Shown: positions 28,716 through 38,895, numbered from the stretch's first letter. The stretch: DNA of 64,000 nucleotides from Rahnella sikkimica (GCF_002951615.1 NZ_CP019062.1:744001-808000); one strand, 5' to 3'. The notes: generated by a model from the sequence alone, not told the origin. Numbers and translations are program-made.

Positions 28716-31700
28716 AGCCTTCATTGCCCGTCAGCAAATTTAACCTCTCCGCCTGGGCGCTGGCGCATCAGCCGCTGATGGCTTTTTTTATGCTCCTGTT
28801 AATGACCGCAGGCATCATCAGTTATGAGCAATTGCCCCGTAACGAAGATCCGGCGTTTACCATTAAAACCGCAGTGGTGTCCGCCACCTGGCTGGGTGCC
28901 AGCGTGGTGGATACGGTAAATCTGGTCACAGACACGCTGGAAAAAAAACTGCAGGAAATTCCGTATCTCGATTACGTGGAGAGCGATACGCACGCCGGAC
29001 AGTCGGTGATCTTCATTAATTTGCGCGATGACACGCCGCCGTCAGCGGTTGCCGGGATCTGGTATCAGGTGCGTAAAAAAATGCAGGATATTACGCCCTC
29101 ATTGCCCGCCGGCGTGCAGGGGCCGCAGGTCAACGATGAGTTCGAGGATACGTTTGGCACCATCTATGGTTTTACTGCCGAAGGCTATACGCCGCGCGAG
29201 TTGCGCGACCGTGTGGAAGACATCCGCCGCAGCCTGATGTCACTGCCGGACATGGGAAAAACCAGCCTGCTCGGTGTGCAGGAAGAAAACATCGTGATTG
29301 CGTTTTCGCCTGCGCAGCTCGCCGGTATGGGCATTGATCTGCAACAGGTCGTCGATGCCCTGAAAGCGCAAAACGCCGTAGAGCCGTCGGGTATCCTGCG
29401 CAGCGATCGCGAGAACATTGCGTTGCGGGTGAGCGGTGCCCTGACGTCTGAGCAAAGTTTGCGGGCCATCACCTTGCACCTTGCCGGGCGCTACATTCCC
29501 CTGACCGATATCGCGACCCTCAGCCGCGAGAATGCCGAGCCGCCGTCACCGGCATTCCGGGTTAACGGGCAACCGGCCATCGGGCTGGCGATTTCCATGG
29601 CGTCTTCCGGGAATATGTTGTCGTTCGGTAAGGCGCTCAATGAGCGGATGGCGGATATCCAGACGCGTCTCCCGCACGGGATTGACATGGTGAAAGTGGC
29701 GGATCAGTCCGCCGTGGTTGTGCAGGCCGTCAGCAGTTTTATCCGGGTGCTTATCGAAGCCGTTGTGATTGTGCTGGCGGTGTCTTTTGTCTCGCTCGGC
29801 ACCCGCGCCGGGCTGGTGGTGGCGGCCGCGATCCCCATTGTGCTGGCCATGACGTTTATTGGCATGATGCTGGCCGGGATCGGATTACAGCGTATTTCGC
29901 TGGGCGCGCTGATCATTGCGCTCGGGCTGCTGGTGGATGATGCGATGATCACCGTTGAAGCGATGGTGTCACGCATTGAGGCGGGAGATTCGTTGTGGCG
30001 CGCCGCGACTTACGCCTTTGAAACCACCGCATTTCCGATGCTGACCGGCACGCTGGTGATGATTGCCGGGTTTATTCCGGTCGGTTTTGCGGCTTCCAGC
30101 GCGGGCGAATATTGCTATTCCCTGTTCGCCGTGGTGTTCATTGCGCTGCTGTGTTCATGGGGTGTCGCCGTTCTTTTCTCACCGCTGATCGGGACATGGA
30201 TTTTGTCCGGAAAACCCGCGTCACACGCGCAAAAACGCGGCAGATTAATGCATTTCTACCAGCGCCTGCTTGATTTTGTATTGCATCACCGGTGGATGAC
30301 GGTGGGCGTCGCCTGCCTGCTACTGGGGATGTCGGCATATGCAACGACGTTTATGCAGGGCGAATTTTTCCCGGCTTCTGACCGCCCCGAACTGCTGGTC
30401 AGCCTGACCTTGCCCGCCAATGCGTCGCAGACGGAGACCGCGCGGCAAACCGAACGGCTGGAACACGCGCTGCATGGCAACAAAAATGTCGATCACTTTT
30501 CGGCTTATGTCGGGTCGGGTGCCATACGTTTTTATCTGCCGATGGATGTCTTGCTGGATAACGAAAATACGGCGCAGCTGGTGGTGGTCGCAAAAAGTCT
30601 GGAGGACAGGGATACACTTCGCGCGCAACTGGAATCCCTGTTAGCCCGTGATTTCAGCGATATCACCACCCGCGTCTCACCGCTGGAACTCGGCCCGCCG
30701 GTGGGCTGGCCGGTGAAATATCGTGTCAGCGGCCCGGACTACGCGAAAGTCAGAATGACGGCGCAACAGCTTGCCGCCGTTCTGGGCAACAGCGCCGTGA
30801 CCCGTGGCGTCAACCTGACCGCCGGAGAGCCCGAACGCGTTATTACGCTGCGGGTGAATCAGACGGCAGCGCGGGCGGCGGGCGTTTCTTCAGAAAGCCT
30901 CGCGGCGTTGCTTAACACCGTCTGGTCAGGCAGCGTGGTGACGACCGTCCGGGACAATAACCGGCTGATCGACGTGGTTCTGCGGGCGAATAACCGGGAA
31001 CGTCAGGATGTGACGACGCTTTCAGGGCTGATGCTGACCACGGCAACGGGGCAGAAAATCCCGTTAAGTCAGGTTGCCACACCGGTCTGGGGGATTGACG
31101 ATCCGGTCGTGTGGCGTCGCCAGCGGCTGCCGTTCATTACCGTGCAGACGGATATCGCGCCGGGGCTGCGTGCGGAAACGGTTTCTCAGCAACTCGCGCC
31201 GCAGGTTTCGCGTATCAGGGCGTCGCTGCCGCCGGGCTATAAAATCGAAGAGGGCGGCGTGGTGGCCGAATCAGATAAAGGTAACAATTCAGTCTACGCG
31301 GTGCTGCCGGTGACGCTTTTCGTCATGCTTGTCTTGCTGATGATCCAGTTACAACGTTTTTCGCGCATGTTGCTGGCATTATTCATGGCGCCTTTTGGCC
31401 TGATCGGCATCGTACTTGCCATGCTACCGACGGGTACGCCGATGGGGTTTGTCGCCTTGCTGGGGATTATCGCGCTGGCCGGAATGATCATCCGTAACGC
31501 GGTGATTCTGATCAGCGAAGTGGACAATAATGTCATCGCCGGAATGGGCAGCAATGATGCCATCAGAGCCGCTGCTGAGCACCGTTCAAGGCCGATTTTA
31601 CTGACGGCCTGCGCCGCTATTTTGGGGATGCTGCCGATTGCCGAACAGGTATTTTGGGGGCCAATGGCGTATGCCATTATCGGCGGACTGATTGTCGCCA

Positions 31701-31795
31701 CCTTCTTAACACTGACGGTGTTACCGGCGTCATTGAGCCTTATTATGGCGCTTGAGAAACAGGACATTCTCAATGTGCGGAACAAGCCGCAATGA
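28712..31795 (+). CDS. RND-family efflux pump (AcrB/MexF superfamily)
   Basis: A 1027-aa inner-membrane transporter of normal RND length. There is one N-terminal helix, a large periplasmic loop, helices 2-6, a second loop and a terminal helix bundle. The proton-relay Asp pair lies in transmembrane helix 4 (ALGLLVDDAMITVEAM). PLGTPMGF-like and GIIALAGMIIRNAVILI motifs mark the second half. It is co-transcribed with the adaptor and probably controlled by the upstream two-component system. The substrate range cannot be inferred. Confidence 0.92.
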   Translation: MKPSLPVSKFNLSAWALAHQPLMAFFMLLLMTAGIISYEQLPRNEDPAFTIKTAVVSATWLGASVVDTVNLVTDTLEKKLQEIPYLDYVESDTHAGQSVIFINLRDDTPPSAVAGIWYQVRKKMQDITPSLPAGVQGPQVNDEFEDTFGTIYGFTAEGYTPRELRDRVEDIRRSLMSLPDMGKTSLLGVQEENIVIAFSPAQLAGMGIDLQQVVDALKAQNAVEPSGILRSDRENIALRVSGALTSEQSLRAITLHLAGRYIPLTDIATLSRENAEPPSPAFRVNGQPAIGLAISMASSGNMLSFGKALNERMADIQTRLPHGIDMVKVADQSAVVVQAVSSFIRVLIEAVVIVLAVSFVSLGTRAGLVVAAAIPIVLAMTFIGMMLAGIGLQRISLGALIIALGLLVDDAMITVEAMVSRIEAGDSLWRAATYAFETTAFPMLTGTLVMIAGFIPVGFAASSAGEYCYSLFAVVFIALLCSWGVAVLFSPLIGTWILSGKPASHAQKRGRLMHFYQRLLDFVLHHRWMTVGVACLLLGMSAYATTFMQGEFFPASDRPELLVSLTLPANASQTETARQTERLEHALHGNKNVDHFSAYVGSGAIRFYLPMDVLLDNENTAQLVVVAKSLEDRDTLRAQLESLLARDFSDITTRVSPLELGPPVGWPVKYRVSGPDYAKVRMTAQQLAAVLGNSAVTRGVNLTAGEPERVITLRVNQTAARAAGVSSESLAALLNTVWSGSVVTTVRDNNRLIDVVLRANNRERQDVTTLSGLMLTTATGQKIPLSQVATPVWGIDDPVVWRRQRLPFITVQTDIAPGLRAETVSQQLAPQVSRIRASLPPGYKIEEGGVVAESDKGNNSVYAVLPVTLFVMLVLLMIQLQRFSRMLLALFMAPFGLIGIVLAMLPTGTPMGFVALLGIIALAGMIIRNAVILISEVDNNVIAGMGSNDAIRAAAEHRSRPILLTACAAILGMLPIAEQVFWGPMAYAIIGGLIVATFLTLTVLPASLSLIMALEKQDILNVRNKPQ

Positions 31796-31796
31796 A

Positions 31797-31828
31797 AAAA
31801 ACGCCCGATGCACGGCACCGGGCGTTGT
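31797..31828 (-). terminator. Rho-independent terminator of the levansucrase gene
   Basis: The stem ACGCCCG/CGGGCGT has seven Ts on the minus strand, 45 bp beyond the levansucrase stop. It also directly follows the convergent RND gene, but has no T-run on the plus side. Confidence 0.8.
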
Positions 31829-31871
31829 AAAGGCAAACCAATGTTAACGTAAGCCAGGTTAACGCTGCGAA

Positions 31872-33161
31872 TTATCCCGTAATGACCACGTCGGCCATTG
31901 GCGGAATGTAGCCGTAGTCGAATTCATCGACCACAAACGTGCGGTCACCTTTGATCTTGATTTTGACCGTAGGCGCTTCCGTGCCGCCAATACGATAATC
32001 CATGCCGGTGGTGGCTTTGTCTGCGGGCACGCTGTCAATGAATGACGTCACTAAACCATTAGGCATGACGTAATGCGAATAGGTCTGGAAGGGCTGGGAT
32101 GGCGGATTTCCCAGCACCAATGCAGAACCATTCAGCGGGGTATAAGGCCCGAAGATTTCGTCACTGACAAAGCCATAAACACCGTCCGGACCCGTCAGAC
32201 CGTCACCATAGGTAAATTTATGGCTGATCGTGAACAGATAATATTTACCGTCCTGGAACACAAAATGCGGGCGCTCGGTCTGGTCGTTCACGCCAACCGC
32301 GGTGACCAGCGGCGGGAGCAATGTCCAGCTGTCGCCGTTTTCGTCATCGGCTTCAGCAATCCCTACACAACCGGTCTGATAGCGTGAATTACCCACATTT
32401 TCATAACCCGGCGGAACATCACCGGTTTCATCTGGCCCGACAATATGGCTACCTCGCACTCCCGCTACGTTGCCCTCAAACAACATATATAATTTGCCGC
32501 TTTTAGGGTCACGGAATGGGAACGGGTCGCGAAAACCCCAGTACGGGTTTTGTGCTTCAGTCTGGTAAAGATTGCCGTCCGCCTCGAACAGAGCCTTCAC
32601 GTCAGTAAAGTCGCTAAGACTCACCCCTTTATTGGAGGTCGCAATGCGCCCGCGGACTTTGACGATCGTCGCGCCCGGCGTGACGGCGGTATAATACAAA
32701 TCAATCTCACCCTGGTTATTTAACAAAATAGGGGAGCCCGCCCATTCGCGCGTCGTCGGAGAAACCCCTTCTTTCATTACGCGGCCGCCAAATTTCCAGT
32801 TCTTCCCTGTTTTAGAATACCAAAAACACATTTTTGCCCGTCCATGACGATTATTCCAGTCGAGAGCAATATCATAATTACCGTTGGCATCAATATAATC
32901 AGGGTTTTCAGGCTGACGGTCAGCCGTTAGTGTGAAAATAACGGACCAGCCATTGACCGAAAGTACTTTGCCATCAATATCACGCAGCGGCATCGTATCC
33001 CAGATAAAAACCGTATCACTCATTACCGGGAAATCAGCGCTGACCCGCGGTTGGGTTGTGGTCGGATCATTTTCATTCACTTTTAACGCATCTGCCCGTG
33101 ACCAGATACTTGATTGAATAACCGGTTGTTCCAGTAAAGATTTATCGTTTAACGTACTCAT
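31872..33161 (-). CDS. Levansucrase (GH68)
   Basis: A 429-aa GH68 enzyme that transfers fructose from sucrose to a growing beta-2,6 levan chain. The nucleophile is Asp55 in [10 protein letters not shown], the transition-state stabiliser Asp212 in FRDPFPF, and the acid/base Glu296 in [20 protein letters not shown] and [17 protein letters not shown] are family blocks. The sequence is close to Erwinia and Rahnella levansucrases. As in those, there is no N-terminal signal peptide ([13 protein letters not shown]), so export is signal-peptide independent. A strong GAGGTGG ribosome site precedes the start. c-di-GMP genes follow on the right. Confidence 0.95.
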   Translation of the reverse strand: MSTLNDKSLLEQPVIQSSIWSRADALKVNENDPTTTQPRVSADFPVMSDTVFIWDTMPLRDIDGKVLSVNGWSVIFTLTADRQPENPDYIDANGNYDIALDWNNRHGRAKMCFWYSKTGKNWKFGGRVMKEGVSPTTREWAGSPILLNNQGEIDLYYTAVTPGATIVKVRGRIATSNKGVSLSDFTDVKALFEADGNLYQTEAQNPYWGFRDPFPFRDPKSGKLYMLFEGNVAGVRGSHIVGPDETGDVPPGYENVGNSRYQTGCVGIAEADDENGDSWTLLPPLVTAVGVNDQTERPHFVFQDGKYYLFTISHKFTYGDGLTGPDGVYGFVSDEIFGPYTPLNGSALVLGNPPSQPFQTYSHYVMPNGLVTSFIDSVPADKATTGMDYRIGGTEAPTVKIKIKGDRTFVVDEFDYGYIPPMADVVITG

Positions 33162-33751
33162 AAAACCACCTCATCGTTTAATGTTTAAATTAAAATAAAA
33201 TCCAATTTATTAACCCGCCATTCAGTCCGTCTGTTAAATCTATAAATCAGGACCGCCTGGCAGAATTAATACTGAAGAAAAAAATATTTGAGATAAAGTA
33301 AGTTACGTTGTGTGGGAAACCGCAGGGCATACGTTGAATTAACTGTAATAGTGGCCAGATCGGGTTTTTGAGTTTTATTAAGCGGCGCGTTATTCCATGA
33401 CAGGTATGAGTTTCTGTCCGTGTCATTGAGTGTAAAAGGGGTATAGCAGGTTTTTTTCAGCAAGATCCTGCCAATACATTAAGGAAATTAATGCATTGGC
33501 ATTTTTTAACCCGATCACAGCGTAATGTGCATAAATGATACCTTTAGTTAAAAAATTGCCCGTTTTCAAAAGCCGGTGTGACAATATTTCACATAAAATA
33601 GGATTAGAGTTAACTCATTCAGATTCATTGACTGTATTACAGGAAATATTCAGAATAACTGCGAGGGTTGGCGTTGGATGTAATTTCTTGTTACTTCTAT
33701 TTGGAAAAGATACACTGTTTCAGGTGATTTTATTACAGTGGCTACCATGTT
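33162..33751. other. 590-bp AT-rich intergenic region left of the diguanylate cyclase gene
   Basis: It must carry the levansucrase promoter (left) and that of the diguanylate cyclase (right). Two short open frames (33266-33463 minus, 33535-33780 plus) lack ribosome sites and recognisable products. I see no repeat or RNA gene. Confidence 0.5.
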
Positions 33752-34810
33752 ATGGACTTCATAGAGTTAACGTTTATTAACACGCTCGTCGGTATATGTA
33801 TCACTTATACCTGCATCTCCATCCCTCTGATAAACTATAAGTCTGCTTTAAGCAGGCACCTCTCATTGAAGATATTGCTAGGGATCGTGCTGGGGATGGC
33901 TAGCATTTATTTGTTTCATATCGGCGTTCAGCACAATACCAGCATTTATAGCGTCGTTATATCGCCGATCACTTTTGGACTCATCATCTTTGGGTATCCG
34001 ACTTTTTTTGCCAGTCTGATTGTGAGCACGGTGTTTTTATTCGGTGCCTCGACATTTTATGACGCTTTTTCTCTGGTGTATTTTGTGTTGTTAATGGTTT
34101 TCCATATAAAGGGAAAAGTGGGCGTAAGGTACGTTCTTTACTCCTACAGTGTTGCGCAAGCCTTCAACCTGCTCATCCATATCAATATTCTTAATGATAA
34201 TGGATATTGGGAACTTGCCATCATTAAAACCATCATGAGCTTGCTCTATATTTCCCTGGTTTATGTTTTCCTGAATAACCTGATAAATTTGTCAAAAAGA
34301 GAACTTTTTTTCAAAAATGCCTCAAAAATCGATCCCCTCACAGGCGTTAGCAACCGGAGAAGCATAGACGATCATATTAAATATCTGGGTGAGTCTTATG
34401 AAGAAAATTTCTGTGTGCTCATGCTGGATATTGATAATTTTAAATCGCTGAACGATAGCTTTGGGCATCCTTTCGGAGATAAGGTCATCAAGAAAATTGC
34501 TCAGATCGTAAAGGATAATGTCCGGGCAAATGATTTTGTAGGGCGATATGGCGGGGAGGAGTTCATCATATTTATAAATGCAAACTTACAAAATGCCGAA
34601 AAAATAGCAGAGAAAATAAGGCGGATAATCCAGGAAAGTAATTTAAAATTTGACAGTAATGAAGTCAAGGTGACTGCTTCTATCGGCCTGGCGGAACACA
34701 CTCTCACTCAATCTGTGCTTGAAACAATAAGCTGCGCAGATAATGCGCTTTACACAGCCAAAACGAGTGGAAAAAACAGAACAATTTCGCAAGGTGAAAC
34801 AGTCAGTTAA
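33752..34810 (+). CDS. Membrane-bound diguanylate cyclase (GGDEF)
   Basis: A 352-aa protein with about six transmembrane helices in residues 1-175 (5TM-Lyt-like sensory region) and a C-terminal GGDEF domain (185-350). The active site is intact (RYGGEEF), with DPLTGVSNRR, LDIDNFKSLNDSFGHPFGD and SIGLAEH. An RxxD inhibitory site (RAND) lies five residues before GGEEF, so product feedback is expected. It makes c-di-GMP at the inner membrane. No clear ribosome site precedes the ATG, so the start is approximate. The gene is AT-rich. Convergent with the EAL gene. Confidence 0.9.
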   Translation: MDFIELTFINTLVGICITYTCISIPLINYKSALSRHLSLKILLGIVLGMASIYLFHIGVQHNTSIYSVVISPITFGLIIFGYPTFFASLIVSTVFLFGASTFYDAFSLVYFVLLMVFHIKGKVGVRYVLYSYSVAQAFNLLIHINILNDNGYWELAIIKTIMSLLYISLVYVFLNNLINLSKRELFFKNASKIDPLTGVSNRRSIDDHIKYLGESYEENFCVLMLDIDNFKSLNDSFGHPFGDKVIKKIAQIVKDNVRANDFVGRYGGEEFIIFINANLQNAEKIAEKIRRIIQESNLKFDSNEVKVTASIGLAEHTLTQSVLETISCADNALYTAKTSGKNRTISQGETVS

Positions 34811-34870
34811 TGGTGAGACAGTTTGACTGTTGAGTCGGCAGATTTTCTGCGTTCGGACACGATATTTTGC

Positions 34871-35590
34871 TTAGAGATTATAATACCCTTTTTTAGGCAT
34901 GAGTATTTCGATGTCATCTAAGGGGACTGAAGGGAATAAGAAACCCTGGACGCAGGATACACCACTGTATTTAAGACTTCTTAACTGCGTGCCGGTTTCA
35001 ACGCCTTCAACGATAATAGAAGCACAATGCTGGCTGATATTATCAAGGATGCTGGCCCACATTACTGAATTGCCATTTTCCCAAAAGAATTTCTTATCTA
35101 TTTTAACTGATTCGAATTTTGTGTTTTTCAATGTATTGATATTGCTGAAGTCGGTTCCGTAGTCATCGAGCCATAATTCATACTTTTCAGCTAAAGCATC
35201 TAAAATTATATTTCCCTCTGTTTTATCTATTTTAGGAAAACGCTCTGATATTTCCAGTCGTATAAAGTCATTTTTTTCTATAATTTCCTGTACATCATGA
35301 TCTTCCAGAATCATGATTGCCATGCTCTGATCGATGTTCAGGGAGCAAAGGAGTTTGTTGTTTTTGAAAAAGAGTGATTGGGCGTTAATTTCAGTTAACT
35401 GTGCTAGCAATAATTCGCGCTTAGATTTTGTGTCCAGTGAGCTGATAAATTTTTGAGGTTCCATTTTTCCACCGGCGTAACCGCCCTCAAAACTTGTCAA
35501 TACTTCGACTGCGTGTAGTGACCCTCCGATACTATATATAGGTTCACATCTGAATTTGCATGAGACCTGAAAATTTAAACGCAACATCAT
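34871..35590 (-). CDS. Stand-alone EAL-domain protein (c-di-GMP phosphodiesterase or degenerate relative)
   Basis: A 239-aa protein consisting of one EAL domain. The signature is EVLTSF instead of EALLR, so the c-di-GMP-binding Arg is lost. Other metal and catalytic positions look kept: Asn in LCSLNIDQ, Glu in RLEISE, the Asp pair in LWLDDYGTDFSNI, Lys in VKIDKKF, Glu in VEGVET and QGFLF. It may be a weak phosphodiesterase or, like E. coli YdiV, a non-catalytic regulator. It is cytoplasmic and converges on the adjacent diguanylate cyclase gene. AT-rich. Confidence 0.8.
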   Translation of the reverse strand: MMLRLNFQVSCKFRCEPIYSIGGSLHAVEVLTSFEGGYAGGKMEPQKFISSLDTKSKRELLLAQLTEINAQSLFFKNNKLLCSLNIDQSMAIMILEDHDVQEIIEKNDFIRLEISERFPKIDKTEGNIILDALAEKYELWLDDYGTDFSNINTLKNTKFESVKIDKKFFWENGNSVMWASILDNISQHCASIIVEGVETGTQLRSLKYSGVSCVQGFLFPSVPLDDIEILMPKKGYYNL

Positions 35591-36042
35591 TTCCTCCCTA
35601 AAAGTCTGTCATTGTGTAATGGTGATCATTGATCACTTTCGCGAATTAATAAACATATATTGATCGATTTTTCCTATGATAAAACCTATTGATTAATACC
35701 TATTGATCGATAAAACAAATCTAACTCGCTGATTTTATGTGTTATATGATTTTGAAATGTGAATAAAAGCATAAGGAACCATAATATTTCCGAAAGCAAC
35801 CCGTTACATGTATTTCTGCACGGGTTTTGGGCTAAGCTTTTTCTATTTGCAAACCCGTCAAACCTGCCTAAACAGGGACGCTGAGCCTGTGCGCGCGTCC
35901 TGTTTCTGAGAATGACTGGGAAACGTTATAATGTGGGGCTAGGATAGGTTGTGGCGCGTATTGCGCCACCTTCGCCAAGCATACAGAGTGATTGTAGCAG
36001 GCGAGGGCGAACAGAAAATCTAACTTCACCGGGAGTCTTGCC
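35591..36042. promoter_or_regulatory. 452-bp divergent region between the EAL gene and the GAF-GGDEF-EAL gene
   Basis: AT-rich on the left, with TATTGATCGAT twice (near 35657 and 35700) and CCTATTGAT twice, possible operator repeats for the EAL gene. No gene is apparent. Confidence 0.4.
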
Positions 36043-37818
36043 ATGTTGACCGATCTGGGCAGCGATGAAAGTAAAAAGCGCGCGGCGATCGACCTGCTGA
36101 AAAACCATGATGAGGTTCGGGACGACGCGTTGAAAGAATATACGCGTCTGGCCTGCCTGCTATTAAAGATGCCGATATGCTTTGTGTCGGTGATGGATGA
36201 TGAAAAGCAGTACATCAAATCCGCACAGAATGTTGCGGTAACCGAAACGAGACTCAGCGAAGCATTCTGCGTAAGTACGCTGGAACAAGGCAAGACGTTC
36301 ATTTGTGCCGATACCGCCCGGCATCCTGATTTCAGACACTTTCAGGCCGTTACAGAAGCCCCTTTTGTCCGTTTTTATGCCGGTTGCCCGCTCAATACGC
36401 AGGACGGCGTAAGTGTCGGGACATTGTGTCTTTTAGATACACAACCCCGGACACTTTCAGCCGAGCAGGTGGGGATTTTTGAGACGCTGGCCGGGCTGGT
36501 GTCGGGTTTTCTGGCATCGTGGCATGCCGTTGGTTATATCGACATTGTCACGCTTCTGCCTAACCGCCAGCGGATGCTCAAAGACATTGCTGTTTCAGCG
36601 CAGAGCACATTTAAGCTCGTCATCATTGACTGCATTGACATGCCTTTTGCGTACGAAATGGCGCGTTCGCTGGGGATGACCGCTGTCGAAAATTTACTGC
36701 GGGATATGGCGGTTCAGCTTCAAACCCGGTTGCAGATACCGGCGCAACTTTACGCCGTTGCCGTCGGGCGATTTGCCTGGTTCACCACCGCCGAAGAGGG
36801 CGCGACATTAGAAGATATCGCCCAACGTCTGCGCGGAATTCAGGCCAGAATCAACCCCGAGGTGCCTCTGGATTTGGATATTCATATCGGCGACTCGGGG
36901 CCGTGTGATAACACGATGACGCCGGTAGAAATACTGCGTCGTGCGGTCAGCGCATTGCATGAAGCGATCAGTCATGAACACCGGTTTATGACGTTTGATG
37001 CGACGCTGGATAACCGCAAGAAGAATGATTTTAGCCTGCTTACCGGCCTGAGAAAGGCGCTTCAGGAGGATAACGGGTTATATCTGGTGTATCAGCCCAA
37101 GGTTTCTCTGGTGACCGGTCTGGTGACGGGCGTTGAGGCGCTGCTGCGCTGGAAGCATCCTGAACACGGCGAAGTTTTGCCGGGGCTTTTTATTCCTCTG
37201 GTGGAAAGAACCAGCCTGATGCGCGAACTGACGGCATGGGTCATTGATCATGCTATTGCGCAGTTAAGCCTGTGGCGTGACCGGGGGATTTCATTACCTG
37301 TCTCTGTGAACCTGGCCGCCAGTGATTTTTCCCGGCCTGACTTTGCCGATGAACTGGAACAAAAAATGCGCGATGCCGGGCTGACACCCGCCTTGCTGGG
37401 TGTGGAGTGTTTAGAAACGGAGAAAATGCTGGAAAGCCCGGCGGCACTTCACGGGCTGGAGATGCTAAAATTGCGCGGGTTTAAGATCTCACTGGATGAC
37501 TTTGGTTCCGGTTACAGCAACATCAACTATCTGCGGCAGATCCCCATGGACATCATTAAACTCGACCGTTCGATTGTGAGTAACATTGCCAGTGATAAAG
37601 CCAGCCGCATTATTGTCCGCAATGTCATCAGGCTGCTTAAGCAACTCGATTATGTGGTGCTGGCGGAAGGTGTGGAAGATGACCAAACGGTCGACATTCT
37701 GCGTGGGTTGGGGTGTGACGAGGTACAGGGTTATGTTTACGCCAGGCCGCTGAGACCCAGGGATTTTGAGGCCTGGTGCCACGCCAAAAATCATCATCCG
37801 GCTAAACCGTCAATCTAA
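36043..37818 (+). CDS. GAF / degenerate GGDEF / EAL phosphodiesterase
   Basis: A 591-aa cytoplasmic protein. Residues 20-160 form a GAF sensor (FVSVMDDEKQYIKS, AFCVSTLEQGKTFICADT, FYAGCPL). Residues 165-320 are a degenerate GGDEF domain without an active-site motif (VGRFAWF in its place). Residues 335-585 are an EAL domain with an intact signature: EALLRWKHPEHG, SVNLAA, LDDFGSGYSNINYLRQ, IKLDRSI, VLAEGVED and VQGY. It should hydrolyse c-di-GMP, with the GAF and GGDEF parts as regulators. Confidence 0.9.
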   Translation: MLTDLGSDESKKRAAIDLLKNHDEVRDDALKEYTRLACLLLKMPICFVSVMDDEKQYIKSAQNVAVTETRLSEAFCVSTLEQGKTFICADTARHPDFRHFQAVTEAPFVRFYAGCPLNTQDGVSVGTLCLLDTQPRTLSAEQVGIFETLAGLVSGFLASWHAVGYIDIVTLLPNRQRMLKDIAVSAQSTFKLVIIDCIDMPFAYEMARSLGMTAVENLLRDMAVQLQTRLQIPAQLYAVAVGRFAWFTTAEEGATLEDIAQRLRGIQARINPEVPLDLDIHIGDSGPCDNTMTPVEILRRAVSALHEAISHEHRFMTFDATLDNRKKNDFSLLTGLRKALQEDNGLYLVYQPKVSLVTGLVTGVEALLRWKHPEHGEVLPGLFIPLVERTSLMRELTAWVIDHAIAQLSLWRDRGISLPVSVNLAASDFSRPDFADELEQKMRDAGLTPALLGVECLETEKMLESPAALHGLEMLKLRGFKISLDDFGSGYSNINYLRQIPMDIIKLDRSIVSNIASDKASRIIVRNVIRLLKQLDYVVLAEGVEDDQTVDILRGLGCDEVQGYVYARPLRPRDFEAWCHAKNHHPAKPSI

Positions 37819-37851
37819 AAGCCCGTGTGAGTTTTCTTAAGCGGGCTTTAT
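37818..37851 (+). terminator. Terminator after the GAF-GGDEF-EAL gene
   Basis: The stem AAAGCCCG/CGGGCTTT with a 16-base loop begins at the stop codon; only a short T-run follows. Confidence 0.65.
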
Positions 37852-37915
37852 TAACATCGTATCTGCCTGAAATAAAGTTTCGGGGACATTTGCGAAATAT
37901 GCATCAGGGGGTGGT

Positions 37916-38830
37916 ATGCCATTCGTGAAATATGAAGACGGACTTTTTACTAAAAATGAATCACGAAAAACCCTGTATATGCCAATGGTGTTCTCACTGG
38001 CGCTGTGTGTTCTGGTGATGATAATTAATCTGGTCAGCTTTCCCAAAAAAGTCATCGGGCACTCCTGGATGCAAAATTCCGGCTGGGTATTTGACCTGGT
38101 TCAGTTGCTGATACTTAATTTTATCTTATGGAGTTTTAACCGCTTAACGGTTCAGGCCAGTCTGCGCAGGTGGATCAACCTGGGCTTACTTATCTGGATA
38201 ATGTCAGCGGCTTTCGATGTGATGGATGAATTTATCCATCAACCGATGTGGGTGGGATATTTTATTGAGGATGTCTCCAGACTGACCGGGATGCTCTGCG
38301 TTTCGATTGGCATCTATTTTATTGTGCGGTACGTGAATGATAAATATGCCGATGTCAGTATAGATTCTTATCGTGATGAATTGACGCATTTGCCAAACCG
38401 ACGTTATTTCAGAAATATTCTTCTGGAATTAGACAATACCAATATTTATGTTTTTATCATTGATATCGACTTCTTTAAAAACATCAATGACAAATACGGG
38501 CATGACATCGGTGATGAAGTTCTTCGGGCGTTCGGGGATCTGCTGAGCAGCCTGTATGACGGCCATGTCACCGCCTCCAGAATCGGCGGCGAAGAGTTTG
38601 CGGTGATTTTGCAGTTGCCCTCAAAACAGGAAGCCAGTCTCGTGGCGGAAAAAATATTATCCCGAACCCGCGACTTACTTCTCCGGGGGGAAATCCGCTT
38701 TACCGTCAGTATCGGAGCCGGTCACAAAAAAGAAGATGAAACGGTCGGGAATTTACTCAAACGCGTCGATGTCGCCCTGTATGACGCGAAATGTCGGGGT
38801 AAGAACCGGATCGAATGGGCCGCCGGGTAA
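37916..38830 (+). CDS. Membrane-bound diguanylate cyclase (GGDEF)
   Basis: A 304-aa protein. About four transmembrane helices lie in residues 20-140, followed by a GGDEF domain (150-302) with intact SRIGGEEF, DELTHLPNRR and IDIDFFKNINDKYGHDIGD. Unlike the cyclase at 33.8 kb, it has no RxxD inhibitory site before the active-site motif. A GGGGG-TGGT sequence upstream of the ATG may serve as ribosome site. It sits in the same orientation 97 bp after a c-di-GMP phosphodiesterase gene. Confidence 0.9.
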   Translation: MPFVKYEDGLFTKNESRKTLYMPMVFSLALCVLVMIINLVSFPKKVIGHSWMQNSGWVFDLVQLLILNFILWSFNRLTVQASLRRWINLGLLIWIMSAAFDVMDEFIHQPMWVGYFIEDVSRLTGMLCVSIGIYFIVRYVNDKYADVSIDSYRDELTHLPNRRYFRNILLELDNTNIYVFIIDIDFFKNINDKYGHDIGDEVLRAFGDLLSSLYDGHVTASRIGGEEFAVILQLPSKQEASLVAEKILSRTRDLLLRGEIRFTVSIGAGHKKEDETVGNLLKRVDVALYDAKCRGKNRIEWAAG

Positions 38831-38860
38831 ATCACTCCGGTTTCGCGATATTGCATGAAT

Positions 38861-38895
38861 AAAAAACCCGCTACGTGTCCTGAGCGGGTTTTTTA
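38861..38895. terminator. Bidirectional terminator between the cyclase and photolyase genes
   Basis: AAAACCCGCT and AGCGGGTTTT form a perfect 10-bp stem with a T-run on either strand; the two flanking genes converge here. Confidence 0.85.

Noticed and set aside
33266..33463. 65-codon minus-strand open frame upstream of levansucrase
   Set aside because: No ribosome site and no family resemblance; probably promoter DNA.
33535..33780. 81-codon open frame before the diguanylate cyclase
   Set aside because: No ribosome site, overlaps the cyclase start, AT-rich sequence gives chance frames.
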